From positions 1 to 6,487 of the forward strand of contig DATDOY010000036.1 of the NCBI GenBank assembly GCA_035293045.1: DNA of 6,487 nt, written 5' to 3'. This stretch comes from DATDOY01 sp035293045 (GTDB lineage Bacteria; Actinomycetota; Acidimicrobiia; IMCC26256; JACPCJ01). Below the pieces are notes generated by a model. That model was not told where the DNA came from. It saw only the letters and a list, made by a program, of their open reading frames with translations, and did not search any database. Position numbers and translations under genes: made by a program. Positions 1 to 4,487 of this stretch are shown in pieces (within the stretch, counting starts at the first letter, position 1; each line of letters begins with the position of its first letter).

Positions 1-1
1 G

Positions 2-151
2 CTCGACCGCGGCGAGCCGCGCACCCTCGAGGAGGTTGGCGAGCACTTCAACCTCACGCGGGAGCGCATCCGCCAGATCGAGGCCCGGGCGATGAGCAAG
101 CTGCGCCACCCATCGGCCGACACGGGAGCGCGCGACCTCCTGGCCGTCTAA
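2..151 (+). CDS. RNA polymerase sigma-70 family factor, C-terminal end (partial)
   Basis: Only the last 49 codons lie in the window; the gene starts upstream. The residues EEVGEHFNLTRERIRQIEA form the region 4.2 helix-turn-helix that reads the -35 promoter element, and are followed by the usual short tail after KLRHPS. The run TRERIRQIE is a hallmark of group 1 and group 2 (RpoD/SigA/HrdB-like) sigma factors and is much closer to these than to ECF or SigB-type factors. The stop is TAA at 149-151. From this fragment the primary sigma factor cannot be told from a group 2 paralogue, so no symbol is given. The palindromic repeat starts 10 nt after the stop and a separate terminator-like hairpin follows, so transcription of this gene probably ends before the secretion locus. 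Confidence 0.93.
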   Translation, partial: LDRGEPRTLEEVGEHFNLTRERIRQIEARAMSKLRHPSADTGARDLLAV

Positions 152-160
152 CCGCCGCCC

Positions 161-209
161 GTTCTCGAGCAAGTTTCCCACCCCTCAGGTGGACAACTTG
201 CTCGAGAAT
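161..209. repeat. 49-bp dispersed palindromic repeat, copy 1
   Basis: This is an almost complete inverted repeat. The outer arms TTCTCGAGCAAGT and ACTTGCTCGAGAA pair over 13 bp, and an inner stem CCACC/GGTGG closes a CCTCA loop. A second copy at 3341-3389 matches at 46 of 49 positions; the differences fall in the inner bulge and at the last base. It lies 10 nt after the sigma-factor stop. No T-run follows. It could work as a terminator or RNA-stability hairpin, but near-identical sequence in two unrelated intergenic sites points to a REP- or MITE-like dispersed element. Confidence 0.85.
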
Positions 210-215
210 CCGATT

Positions 216-242
216 GGACCCGTCCTCGTCGAGGGCGGGTCT
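216..242 (+). terminator. Strong hairpin downstream of the sigma-factor gene
   Basis: The arms at 217-227 and 231-241 pair over 11 bp, with one G-U pair, around a GTC triloop; 216 and 242 can add a G-U pair. It lies 65 nt after the sigma-factor stop. The following bases (CTCTTCG) are only weakly T-rich, as is common for GC-rich organisms. A terminator is the simplest reading but function is inferred. Confidence 0.45.
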
Positions 243-576
243 CTTCGCGTGCGGCGTGTCTGACCGCAGTGCTGCCCGACGCGACGAGGCCTGAGCTGTT
301 TCGTCCGACCCAAGGGCCGAGCATCATCGCGCGGGCGCATTCCCTCGGATCGGGGGCCCATTTCCCGACCCGTAGCGCGTGTTGGGCACCTCTGGGTAGT
401 GAGATCGCCGGCCTTCCACCACAGAAGGTGGCAAGAGGCCGCGGTGAGTGACCGAATCGCCCCACCCTTGGCCACGGAGCGTAAGAAGCGCGCACCGACG
501 GCGTCTGATTCGTAATCCCGGCAACAGGGACATCCACACCGGACGGCTTCGGCCGGGAGACGAGGAGGGGCGGGCT
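243..576 (+). promoter_or_regulatory. Gene-free leader of the secretion locus, with structured hairpin at 409-441
   Basis: No open frame here looks coding. The region should hold the promoter of the secretion locus, but I find no convincing -35/-10 pair. The clearest structure is at 409-441: outer stem CGGCCT/AGGCCG, an asymmetric internal loop (T against CAAG), inner stem CCACC/GGTGG and an ACAGAA loop. A smaller CGGC-TTCG-GCCG hairpin lies at 545-556, just before the ribosome binding site at 562-570. I looked for the conserved cores of the c-di-GMP-I, ydaO-type c-di-AMP and cobalamin riboswitches and did not see them. It may be an unrecognised structured 5' leader or simply GC-rich spacer. 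Confidence 0.3.
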
Positions 577-990
577 GTGCGACGCATGACTGGAGTCCTA
601 GGGATGGTGCTGGCGCTCGCCACGCTCTCCCCGATGGCGTCTGCGAACCACGCGCAGGTGCCGGCGAACCCGCTCACCGAAGGCTGTGTGGCGACATGGT
701 CCGGCGACACGAGTTGTGAGTGGACCGCCCCGGATGAGGGTGCGGGCAACATCGTCGCTCGCGGCGTCTGGACCGTGAAGGTCTGGTGGGACGGCGACTG
801 CCACTCGGGGAACGAACCCGACTGGATCGTCTCAAGCGACGACGGGTCGACCGGCTCGCCAGGGACGGGGAACAACCTGCCTGGTGGCGTCGGAGGAACC
901 TGGGAGGGCTCGATCGCGGCCGGCTCGTGCGCCCGGGCGGTTGTTCTGTTCGACGGCAGTGTGGCCTCCATCGGCCGCCTGACGACGTAA
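577..990 (+). CDS. Small secreted four-cysteine protein, first gene of the TasA/SipW-like locus
   Basis: The product has 137 residues and no family I can name. GTG at 577 is chosen because GAGGAGGGG (562-570) sits 6 nt upstream and because it opens a classic Sec signal peptide: two arginines, a hydrophobic core (about residues 6-17), then a likely SPase I cut after MASA (residue 23). An in-frame ATG at 586 is the alternative; the longer frame from 448 only adds an Arg-rich stretch before the signal. The mature part is about 114 residues, rich in Gly, Ser and Trp, with no further membrane segment. Its four cysteines (37, 47, 75, 118) suggest two disulfides. The spacing of the first three (10, then 28) nearly matches that in the three TasA-like proteins downstream, hinting at a distant relationship. 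Its signal is ordinary, not SipW-type. An 84-nt gap containing a hairpin separates it from the next gene. Extracellular location is well supported; function is unknown. Confidence 0.8.
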   Translation: MRRMTGVLGMVLALATLSPMASANHAQVPANPLTEGCVATWSGDTSCEWTAPDEGAGNIVARGVWTVKVWWDGDCHSGNEPDWIVSSDDGSTGSPGTGNNLPGGVGGTWEGSIAAGSCARAVVLFDGSVASIGRLTT

Positions 991-993
991 GCG

Positions 994-1013
994 GGGGCGG
1001 CGTCCGCCGCCTC
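994..1013 (+). terminator. GC-rich intercistronic hairpin after the first secreted gene
   Basis: GGCGGC (996-1001) and GCCGCC (1006-1011) pair around a GTCC loop, extended by a G-U and a G-C pair to 8 bp. It starts 4 nt after the stop codon. There is no T-run, so partial termination, attenuation or 3'-end protection are all possible. Confidence 0.4.
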
Positions 1014-1074
1014 GTGGGAGACAGGGGCTTGTCCAGGGCGGGCGGGTTCCGAACAACAAGAGAGGAAGGAACCC

Positions 1075-1593
1075 GTGAAGCGAAGGATTCTGCTCAGCGT
1101 TGTGACGTCGGCGGCGGCCATTGCCGCGGTCGTCACCGGCGGCGCATTCGCACCATTCAGCGATACCGGAACTGCGGTCGGGGGCGTGCAGGCCGGCACG
1201 CTCGAAGTGAGCGTGGACGGAGATGGAGATGGCGGCTCGCTCGTCTTCGATAGCGAGGATTGGTGTGACGCCAACATGGCTCCTGGCGACGTTTGCGAGG
1301 CGGACGTGACCGTTGTGAACACGGGGAGCCTGTCCGCGACGTACGTGGCGTCGATAGCCGACGACGAAAGCGCATGCTTCACGCCAGGCATCACCCCCGC
1401 GTTCGAGGCTGCACTTGAGCCCGGCCATGCGGAACTGCCAGACGACCCCACCGAGGACCACGACGCAGGGGACTCGCACACCGGCACCGTGACTATCACC
1501 CTCGATTCGACGGCCGGCAACGAGTGTCAGGGAGCGAGCACCACGGTGACGTTCACCGTCGACGCGACGCAGTCGGCAACCCCGCACGACTGA
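1075..1593 (+). CDS. TasA/CalY-like protein 1 with SipW-type signal peptide
   Basis: This 172-residue protein belongs by pattern to the TasA/camelysin (CalY) family of exported fibre and matrix proteins. The start is GTG 1075, behind AGAGGAAGGA (1061-1070). The N-terminus KRRILL plus a hydrophobic core to about residue 23 leads into GGAFAPFSDTGT and VQAGTLEV (39-46), the layout of SipW-dependent signals (compare GGGTWAAFND in TasA). Cleavage is expected near A26, but the next residue is proline. Near the C-terminus, NECQGASTTVTFTVDATQ (149-166) matches the family's N-x-x-QG...T-x-x-A-x-Q ending. Distinct features are four cysteines (64, 74, 101, 151), absent from Bacillus TasA; an acidic DGDGDG run (48-53) that could bind calcium; a DHxAxDxHxGT motif (128-138) shared with paralogue 2; and a PHD tail. 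It is flanked by hairpins on both sides, so its mRNA level may differ from the rest; it may be the major subunit. Family and export are strong; fibre formation is inferred. Confidence 0.88.
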   Translation: MKRRILLSVVTSAAAIAAVVTGGAFAPFSDTGTAVGGVQAGTLEVSVDGDGDGGSLVFDSEDWCDANMAPGDVCEADVTVVNTGSLSATYVASIADDESACFTPGITPAFEAALEPGHAELPDDPTEDHDAGDSHTGTVTITLDSTAGNECQGASTTVTFTVDATQSATPHD

Positions 1594-1605
1594 TCCCGTC
1601 CATCT

Positions 1606-1639
1606 GGAGCCGGGGGCGTCTAAAGGCGCCCCCGGCTCT
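1606..1639 (+). terminator. Strong hairpin between TasA-like genes 1 and 2
   Basis: The arms 1608-1618 and 1627-1637 (CGCCCCCGGCT) pair perfectly over 11 bp around an 8-nt loop; 1606-1607 with 1638-1639 add a G-C and a G-U pair. It begins 13 nt after the stop of paralogue 1 and ends 22 nt before the start of paralogue 2. With no T-run it may be a partial terminator that lowers expression of the downstream genes, or a stabilising 3' end for the upstream mRNA. Confidence 0.55.
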
Positions 1640-1660
1640 GCATTCCGGGTCAACTGCCAT

Positions 1661-2173
1661 ATGTCGGTGCGTCGCATCCTCCTCAGCGTTCTCCTGACCC
1701 TCGCCACCCTCGCGAGCCTCGTGACCGGCGCGACCTATGCGCCATTCAGCGACATCGACACGGCGGTCGGGGGCGTGCAAGCCGGGAGCGTGGACGTCGT
1801 GCTCAACAGCGAAGCGGACGACGAGGTCGAACTCGAGTACGCAGGTCCGCATTGCGGAAACCTGGCCCACGGCGAGTCGTGTGGCGCCCCGCTCGCCGTT
1901 CGGAACGCGGGTTCGCTCTCGATCGTCTTCACGAACGTCGTCGTGGACGACCAACACCCCGAATGCTTCTCCAGCGTGCTCGACACGCGCTCGGCGCTGC
2001 TCCAGGGAGAGCAGAGTCCAGCCGGTGACCCCCACAGCGACCACAACGCGAACGACGTACACGCCGGGACCCTCACGACGACCCTCGACGGCGACGCCGA
2101 CGAGTGCCAGGGCCGGACGAACACGGTCCTCGTGACGATCAGGGCTCAGCAATCGCCTTCGCCTCACGACTGA
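1661..2173 (+). CDS. TasA/CalY-like protein 2 with SipW-type signal peptide
   Basis: This 170-residue paralogue of the preceding gene arose by tandem duplication: the N-terminal regions share RRILLSV, YAPFSD or FAPFSD, and TAVGGVQAG. The ATG at 1661 gives a basic SVRR start and a hydrophobic core (about 6-22); the ribosome binding site is weak, and GTG 1667 in the same frame is an alternative. The putative signal peptidase cut after Y26-A27 again has proline at +1. Cysteines 65, 74, 102 and 149 match those of paralogue 1 closely. The C-terminal family motif is DECQGRTNTVLVTIRAQQ (147-164), and the tail ends in PHD as in paralogue 1. The DHNANDVHAGT stretch (127-137) keeps the DHxAxDxHxGT pattern, so a metal site is conceivable. 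The DGDGDG run of paralogue 1 is missing. It ends 17 nt before the next gene, so translation is probably coupled. It is probably a second subunit of the same surface structure; role inferred. Confidence 0.87.
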   Translation: MSVRRILLSVLLTLATLASLVTGATYAPFSDIDTAVGGVQAGSVDVVLNSEADDEVELEYAGPHCGNLAHGESCGAPLAVRNAGSLSIVFTNVVVDDQHPECFSSVLDTRSALLQGEQSPAGDPHSDHNANDVHAGTLTTTLDGDADECQGRTNTVLVTIRAQQSPSPHD

Positions 2174-2190
2174 AATGGAGACTCAGGACC

Positions 2191-2718
2191 GTGCGTGGCT
2201 GGCTGCGATTTGCCCGTTACCTGGCCCGCCCCCGCCCTGTCCTGGCCGCCGCGGTTGCCGCGGGCTCGATCGGGACCGTGGCCCTCACCGCCGGGCGCGT
2301 GAGCGTGGATTCGGAGTCGCCGGAGCGGCACGCCCGGGTCCTGGGCGAGGATGTCGAGGGGGTGGACGTGGTCTTGAACGGCGAAGCCGGCGATGTCACC
2401 CTGTCGTTCGAGGGGGCGGGCTGTCCCGATGCTCTCGCACCCGGGAGCGTGTGCACGGCTCGCTTGACGATCGCCAACGGTGGGGACCGAGCGGGCCGGT
2501 TCAACGTCCAGACGCGAGACAGCGACGACAGTTGTTACGCGAGCGCGTGGGTCCCCGCCGACAGCGGCAACGCTCACAGCTTCCGTCTCGAACCCGGCGA
2601 GTCTCGCGAGGGGGACGCCACCGTCGAGCTGAAGGGCGCCGCCGAGCGCTGTGCGTCGTCTTCGAATTCGACGACGATTACGGTGCGCGCCGACGAGGCC
2701 GGCGGCAAGGGTGGCTGA
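2191..2718 (+). CDS. Diverged TasA-like protein 3, possible membrane-anchored subunit
   Basis: This is a 175-residue third paralogue. GTG 2191 is preferred because it follows the previous stop by 17 nt and opens a basic N-terminus (WLRFARYLARPRP) followed by a hydrophobic stretch (about 17-34); the open frame from 2104 overlaps the previous gene and adds no family sequence. The body aligns with paralogue 2: VDVVLNGEAGD (58-68) against VDVVLNSEADD, then GCPDALAPGSVC, SDDSCYAS and ERCASSSNSTTITVRAD. Cysteines are at 78, 88, 115 and 154, in the family spacing. What differs is the N-terminus: no APFSD or VQAG element follows the hydrophobic stretch, so it may not be cut by the SipW-like enzyme and could stay in the membrane as an anchor or nucleator. 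The QG of the C-terminal motif and the His/Asp motif are also lost. The stop lies 1 nt before the ATG of the peptidase gene. Homology is strong; the anchor role is a hypothesis. Confidence 0.82.
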   Translation: MRGWLRFARYLARPRPVLAAAVAAGSIGTVALTAGRVSVDSESPERHARVLGEDVEGVDVVLNGEAGDVTLSFEGAGCPDALAPGSVCTARLTIANGGDRAGRFNVQTRDSDDSCYASAWVPADSGNAHSFRLEPGESREGDATVELKGAAERCASSSNSTTITVRADEAGGKGG

Positions 2719-2719
2719 G

Positions 2720-3292
2720 ATGAGGCGCGCTGCGCGCGTTCTGCGGGTCACAGCGAGCACGATCTTCGTTGCCGTGTGGATCGGGCTGCTCGCGCTCATC
2801 CTCGTTCCGCGCGCGCTGGGTTGGCACGGCGTGATCGTGCTGAGCGGATCCATGGAGCCCGAGTTGGCGACCGGCGGTGTGGCGTTCGTCGACCGGATTC
2901 AGCCGTCCGAAATTCGCCGGGGCGACGTGATCACCTTCGCGAACCCGTTCTCACCCGATGTCGAGGTGACCCACCGCGTGACCGAGGCGTCTCGCGACGA
3001 CAAGGGCTACTTCTTCCGGACGCGCGGTGACGCGAACGACGAGGCCGACACGTGGACCGTTCGGCCCGAGCATCTCGTGGGGAAGGTGCGGCTCGACCTT
3101 CCGTACTTGGGCTACGTGGCTGAGAGGCTGGCTGATCGCACGGGCTTCCTCCTGCTGATGGGGGTACCCGCAGCGCTGATCGTCGCCGGTGAAATGAAGT
3201 CGATCGCCGACGAGCTCCGCAAGGCGAGGGCCGAGCGCGAGGCAGCTCGCGCGCCCGCCCGGCGCCCGCGGCCCCTCCGCGCGCGCCCCTGA
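2720..3292 (+). CDS. sipW: SipW/ER-type signal peptidase I (S26)
   Basis: This 190-residue membrane serine protease removes signal peptides on the outer face of the cell membrane. A first membrane segment (about 13-30) is followed by the catalytic-serine box LSGSMEPEL (Ser44), GDVITF (68-73), VTHRVTE (His85) and TRGDAND (Asp104). A second hydrophobic segment lies near the C-terminus (GFLLLMGVPAALIVAGE), then an Arg/Ala-rich tail. Histidine replaces the general-base lysine of ordinary bacterial SPase I, which is the mark of the ER-type group that includes Bacillus SipW, the enzyme that processes TasA. ATG 2720 is chosen for AAGG/GGTGG just upstream; GTG 2711, overlapping the previous stop, would add three residues. 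As the last gene after three TasA-like proteins, it is very probably their dedicated processing enzyme. The antisense frame of the CAP gene overlaps its 3' part, but the conserved motifs here show that this strand is the coding one. Confidence 0.93.
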   Translation: MRRAARVLRVTASTIFVAVWIGLLALILVPRALGWHGVIVLSGSMEPELATGGVAFVDRIQPSEIRRGDVITFANPFSPDVEVTHRVTEASRDDKGYFFRTRGDANDEADTWTVRPEHLVGKVRLDLPYLGYVAERLADRTGFLLLMGVPAALIVAGEMKSIADELRKARAEREAARAPARRPRPLRARP

Positions 3293-4265
3293 CTTCCCCG
3301 ACGCGACGCCGGGCGGCGGCGACACCGGCGTAGCCGAGTCGTTCTCGAGCAAGTTTCCCACCCCTCAGGTGGATGACTTGCTCGAGAACGGGAAGCTCGG
3401 GGTCGCGGAGGCGGCAGGAATCGAACCCACCGGACGGCGTGAACCGTCCCACTCGTTTTGAAGACGAGGGGGGCCACCAGACCCCGTTCACCTCCGCCAC
3501 CGTGATTAGCAGAGATCGCGTGGCAATGAACCCCCAGCCGTCGAGGGCGCGGAGCCTGAGGAGGAGCGTCTTGAGACGCTCGACCACCGCGCCCGCGTCG
3601 TCGTGGTCGCCGCTTGACGAGTCTGCGGTCGGCGCGTGGGCATCTCCCGCGGCGGTCTCATCGGCGACGGCTCCCGTGCCCGTGGCACCCCCAGCCGGCC
3701 CGGCGGGCGGTGCCACCACGTCATCACCGTCGGCCGACGCAGCCGGTGAACCGACCGGTGCGGACGCGTCGGCGGGCTCCGCGTCGGCGGCGGGCTGGAG
3801 GATCATGAACTCCTCGGCGACGAAGAGCGTCCCGTCGGGGTTGACGACAACCCCGACGCCGACGTGGGTGAAGTCGGATCGCACGAGGTTCGCGTAGTGC
3901 GACGGCGACGCGACGAAGGCAGCGTGGAGCGAGGCCACAGAGGGGCCCTTGCCCACGTTCTCGCCGAGCTTTGCCCAGTCGGCGGCGACCCCGTGCGCCA
4001 GCGCGGAGTGCCAGATGCGGCCCTCGGCGCTCATGGTCGCAGCCCAGGAGCGGGCTTTTTCGACGAGTTCGGGGTGCAGCTCGAGTGGGGGGCGTCCGAG
4101 TGAGGACCGCAGCGCGTTGATCGTCCCCACGAACTCGGCCTCGAGCGCGGCGGACGCCGAATCCGAGGCCAGCTCGGTGACGGAGGGATCATTCTGGCTG
4201 CCGGCGGGCCCGGCGGGAGCGAGGGCGACCAATGCCGCGATCACCATCGCCCCGAAGACTCGCAC
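2931..4265 (-). CDS. Secreted CAP/SCP-domain protein; frame runs without stop into selC
   Basis: GTG 4265 is the likely start, with GAGGAGG four nt upstream, and gives a signal peptide (VRVFGAMVIAALVALAPAG) with a cut around residues 21-23. The CAP domain (PF00188 type, YkwD-like) spans about 42-155: H86 in RIWHSAL, E102 in GENVG, H123 in SPSHYANL, then THVGVGVVV and FVAEEF. An acidic Ala/Pro/Gly linker (158-225) follows, then a more hydrophobic stretch, VVERLKTLLLRLRALDGWGF (227-246). CAP proteins of this kind act outside the cell; the substrate is unknown. The oddity is the 3' end: no in-frame stop occurs before selC, whose first base is also the first base of codon 257, and the frame stays open through selC, the repeat and antisense to the peptidase gene down to 2931. 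Third-position GC stays coding-like only to about 3530. The true C-terminus is therefore probably near 3500. A one-base shift would meet a TAA at 3506-3508. The domain is certain, the left boundary is not. Confidence 0.72.
   Translation of the reverse strand: MRVFGAMVIAALVALAPAGPAGSQNDPSVTELASDSASAALEAEFVGTINALRSSLGRPPLELHPELVEKARSWAATMSAEGRIWHSALAHGVAADWAKLGENVGKGPSVASLHAAFVASPSHYANLVRSDFTHVGVGVVVNPDGTLFVAEEFMILQPAADAEPADASAPVGSPAASADGDDVVAPPAGPAGGATGTGAVADETAAGDAHAPTADSSSGDHDDAGAVVERLKTLLLRLRALDGWGFIATRSLLITVAEVNGVWWPPSSSKRVGRFTPSGGFDSCRLRDPELPVLEQVIHLRGGKLARERLGYAGVAAARRRVGEVRGARGGAAGAGRARELPRARPSPCGARRRSTSFHRRRSALRVPPSAGGSPCDQPASQPRSPSTEGRAAPSPRDARAERSTCRPRRSRHRASGRSSPCRRETPRSRGGSPRHRVRTGSRR
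3341..3389. repeat. 49-bp dispersed palindromic repeat, copy 2
   Basis: This copy matches copy 1 (161-209) at 46 of 49 positions, in the same orientation. Its outer arms GTTCTCGAGCAAGT and ACTTGCTCGAGAAC pair over 14 bp, and the inner CCACC/GGTGG stem keeps the CCTCA loop. It sits 48 nt after the peptidase stop and 14 nt beyond the 3' end of selC on the other strand, so it could end transcription from both sides. Together with copy 1 it brackets the secretion locus. Confidence 0.87.
3404..3497 (-). tRNA. selC: Selenocysteine tRNA, anticodon UCA
   Basis: Read on the minus strand this folds as tRNA-Sec. The anticodon stem CTCGT/ACGAG holds the loop CTTCAAA, placing TCA (3455-3457) at the anticodon. 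The D arm has the Sec-type 6-bp stem GGGGTC/GGCCCC with a 4-nt TGGT loop. The long variable arm is GGACGG/CCGTCC. The T arm is GTGGG-TTCGATT-CCTGC. The acceptor GCGGAGGTG/CGCCTCCGC can pair over 9 bp with one G-U, where 8 is usual in bacteria, so the exact 5' end (3497 or 3496) is uncertain; a start at 3497 leaves a G discriminator, as expected. CCA is not encoded. The molecule decodes UGA as selenocysteine with SelA, SelB and selenophosphate, so the genome should hold selA, selB, selD and at least one selenoprotein; none is in the window. A suppressor or ordinary tRNA-Ser is excluded by the D arm and acceptor length. Confidence 0.95.
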
Positions 4266-4345
4266 GGTGCCTCCTCGACCCCGAATGCCGGATTCGCTGC
4301 CTCGCGACAGGGTGCGCGTCCGAACCTGGCCGGGCATCCTCAGAA

Positions 4346-4359
4346 TTGATGCGAATCAA
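4346..4359. promoter_or_regulatory. Short inverted repeat between divergent genes, candidate operator
   Basis: TTGAT-GCGA-ATCAA is a perfect 5-bp inverted repeat with a 4-nt spacer, AT-rich against a GC-rich background. It lies 81 nt upstream of the CAP start and 129 nt upstream of the small-peptide start. A dimeric regulator could bind it, but a palindrome this short can occur by chance. Confidence 0.25.
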
Positions 4360-4432
4360 CACCGACGACCGCGCCCGTGTCCTGCACCACGGGCCGCTGG
4401 ATGCGCCAAGTGTCCGGTTGCCGGGGTCCGGG

Positions 4433-4438
4433 TAGAGT
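4433..4438 (+). promoter_or_regulatory. Candidate -10 element for the 27-residue peptide gene
   Basis: TAGAGT fits the TAnnnT pattern of actinobacterial -10 boxes and lies 50 nt before the ATG at 4488. The expected -35 position (about 4410-4415) shows only a poor match, so this is a tentative call. Confidence 0.3.
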
Positions 4439-4487
4439 CGGGACGAGTCGTTCTCCTCCGAGTCTCCGGGCTCATGAAAGGACCGTC

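Noticed and set aside
448..576. Upstream GTG start at 448 for the first secreted protein
   Set aside because: It would place an Arg-rich, non-signal stretch of 43 residues before a clear signal peptide, and the good ribosome binding site is at 562-570, matched to the GTG at 577.
324..1520. Long minus-strand open frame (398 codons) across the leader, first secreted gene and TasA-like gene 1
   Set aside because: It is low-complexity, rich in Ser/Pro/Arg, with no recognisable domain, and lies antisense to genes with signal peptides and family motifs. Long open antisense frames are expected at this GC content.
2104..2190. ATG 2104 as start of TasA-like protein 3
   Set aside because: It overlaps the conserved C-terminal motif of paralogue 2 in another frame; GTG 2191 directly after that stop gives a basic plus hydrophobic N-terminus.
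2931..3403. CAP-protein frame continuing as coding sequence beyond selC
   Set aside because: The translated part is Arg/Pro-rich shadow sequence across a tRNA, a palindrome and the antisense of the peptidase catalytic region; it is kept only as the formal frame end, not as likely protein.
3404..3497. Opal-suppressor or serine tRNA instead of selC
   Set aside because: The 6-bp D stem with 4-nt loop, the long acceptor/T-arm and the CTTCAAA anticodon loop are specific to selenocysteine tRNA.
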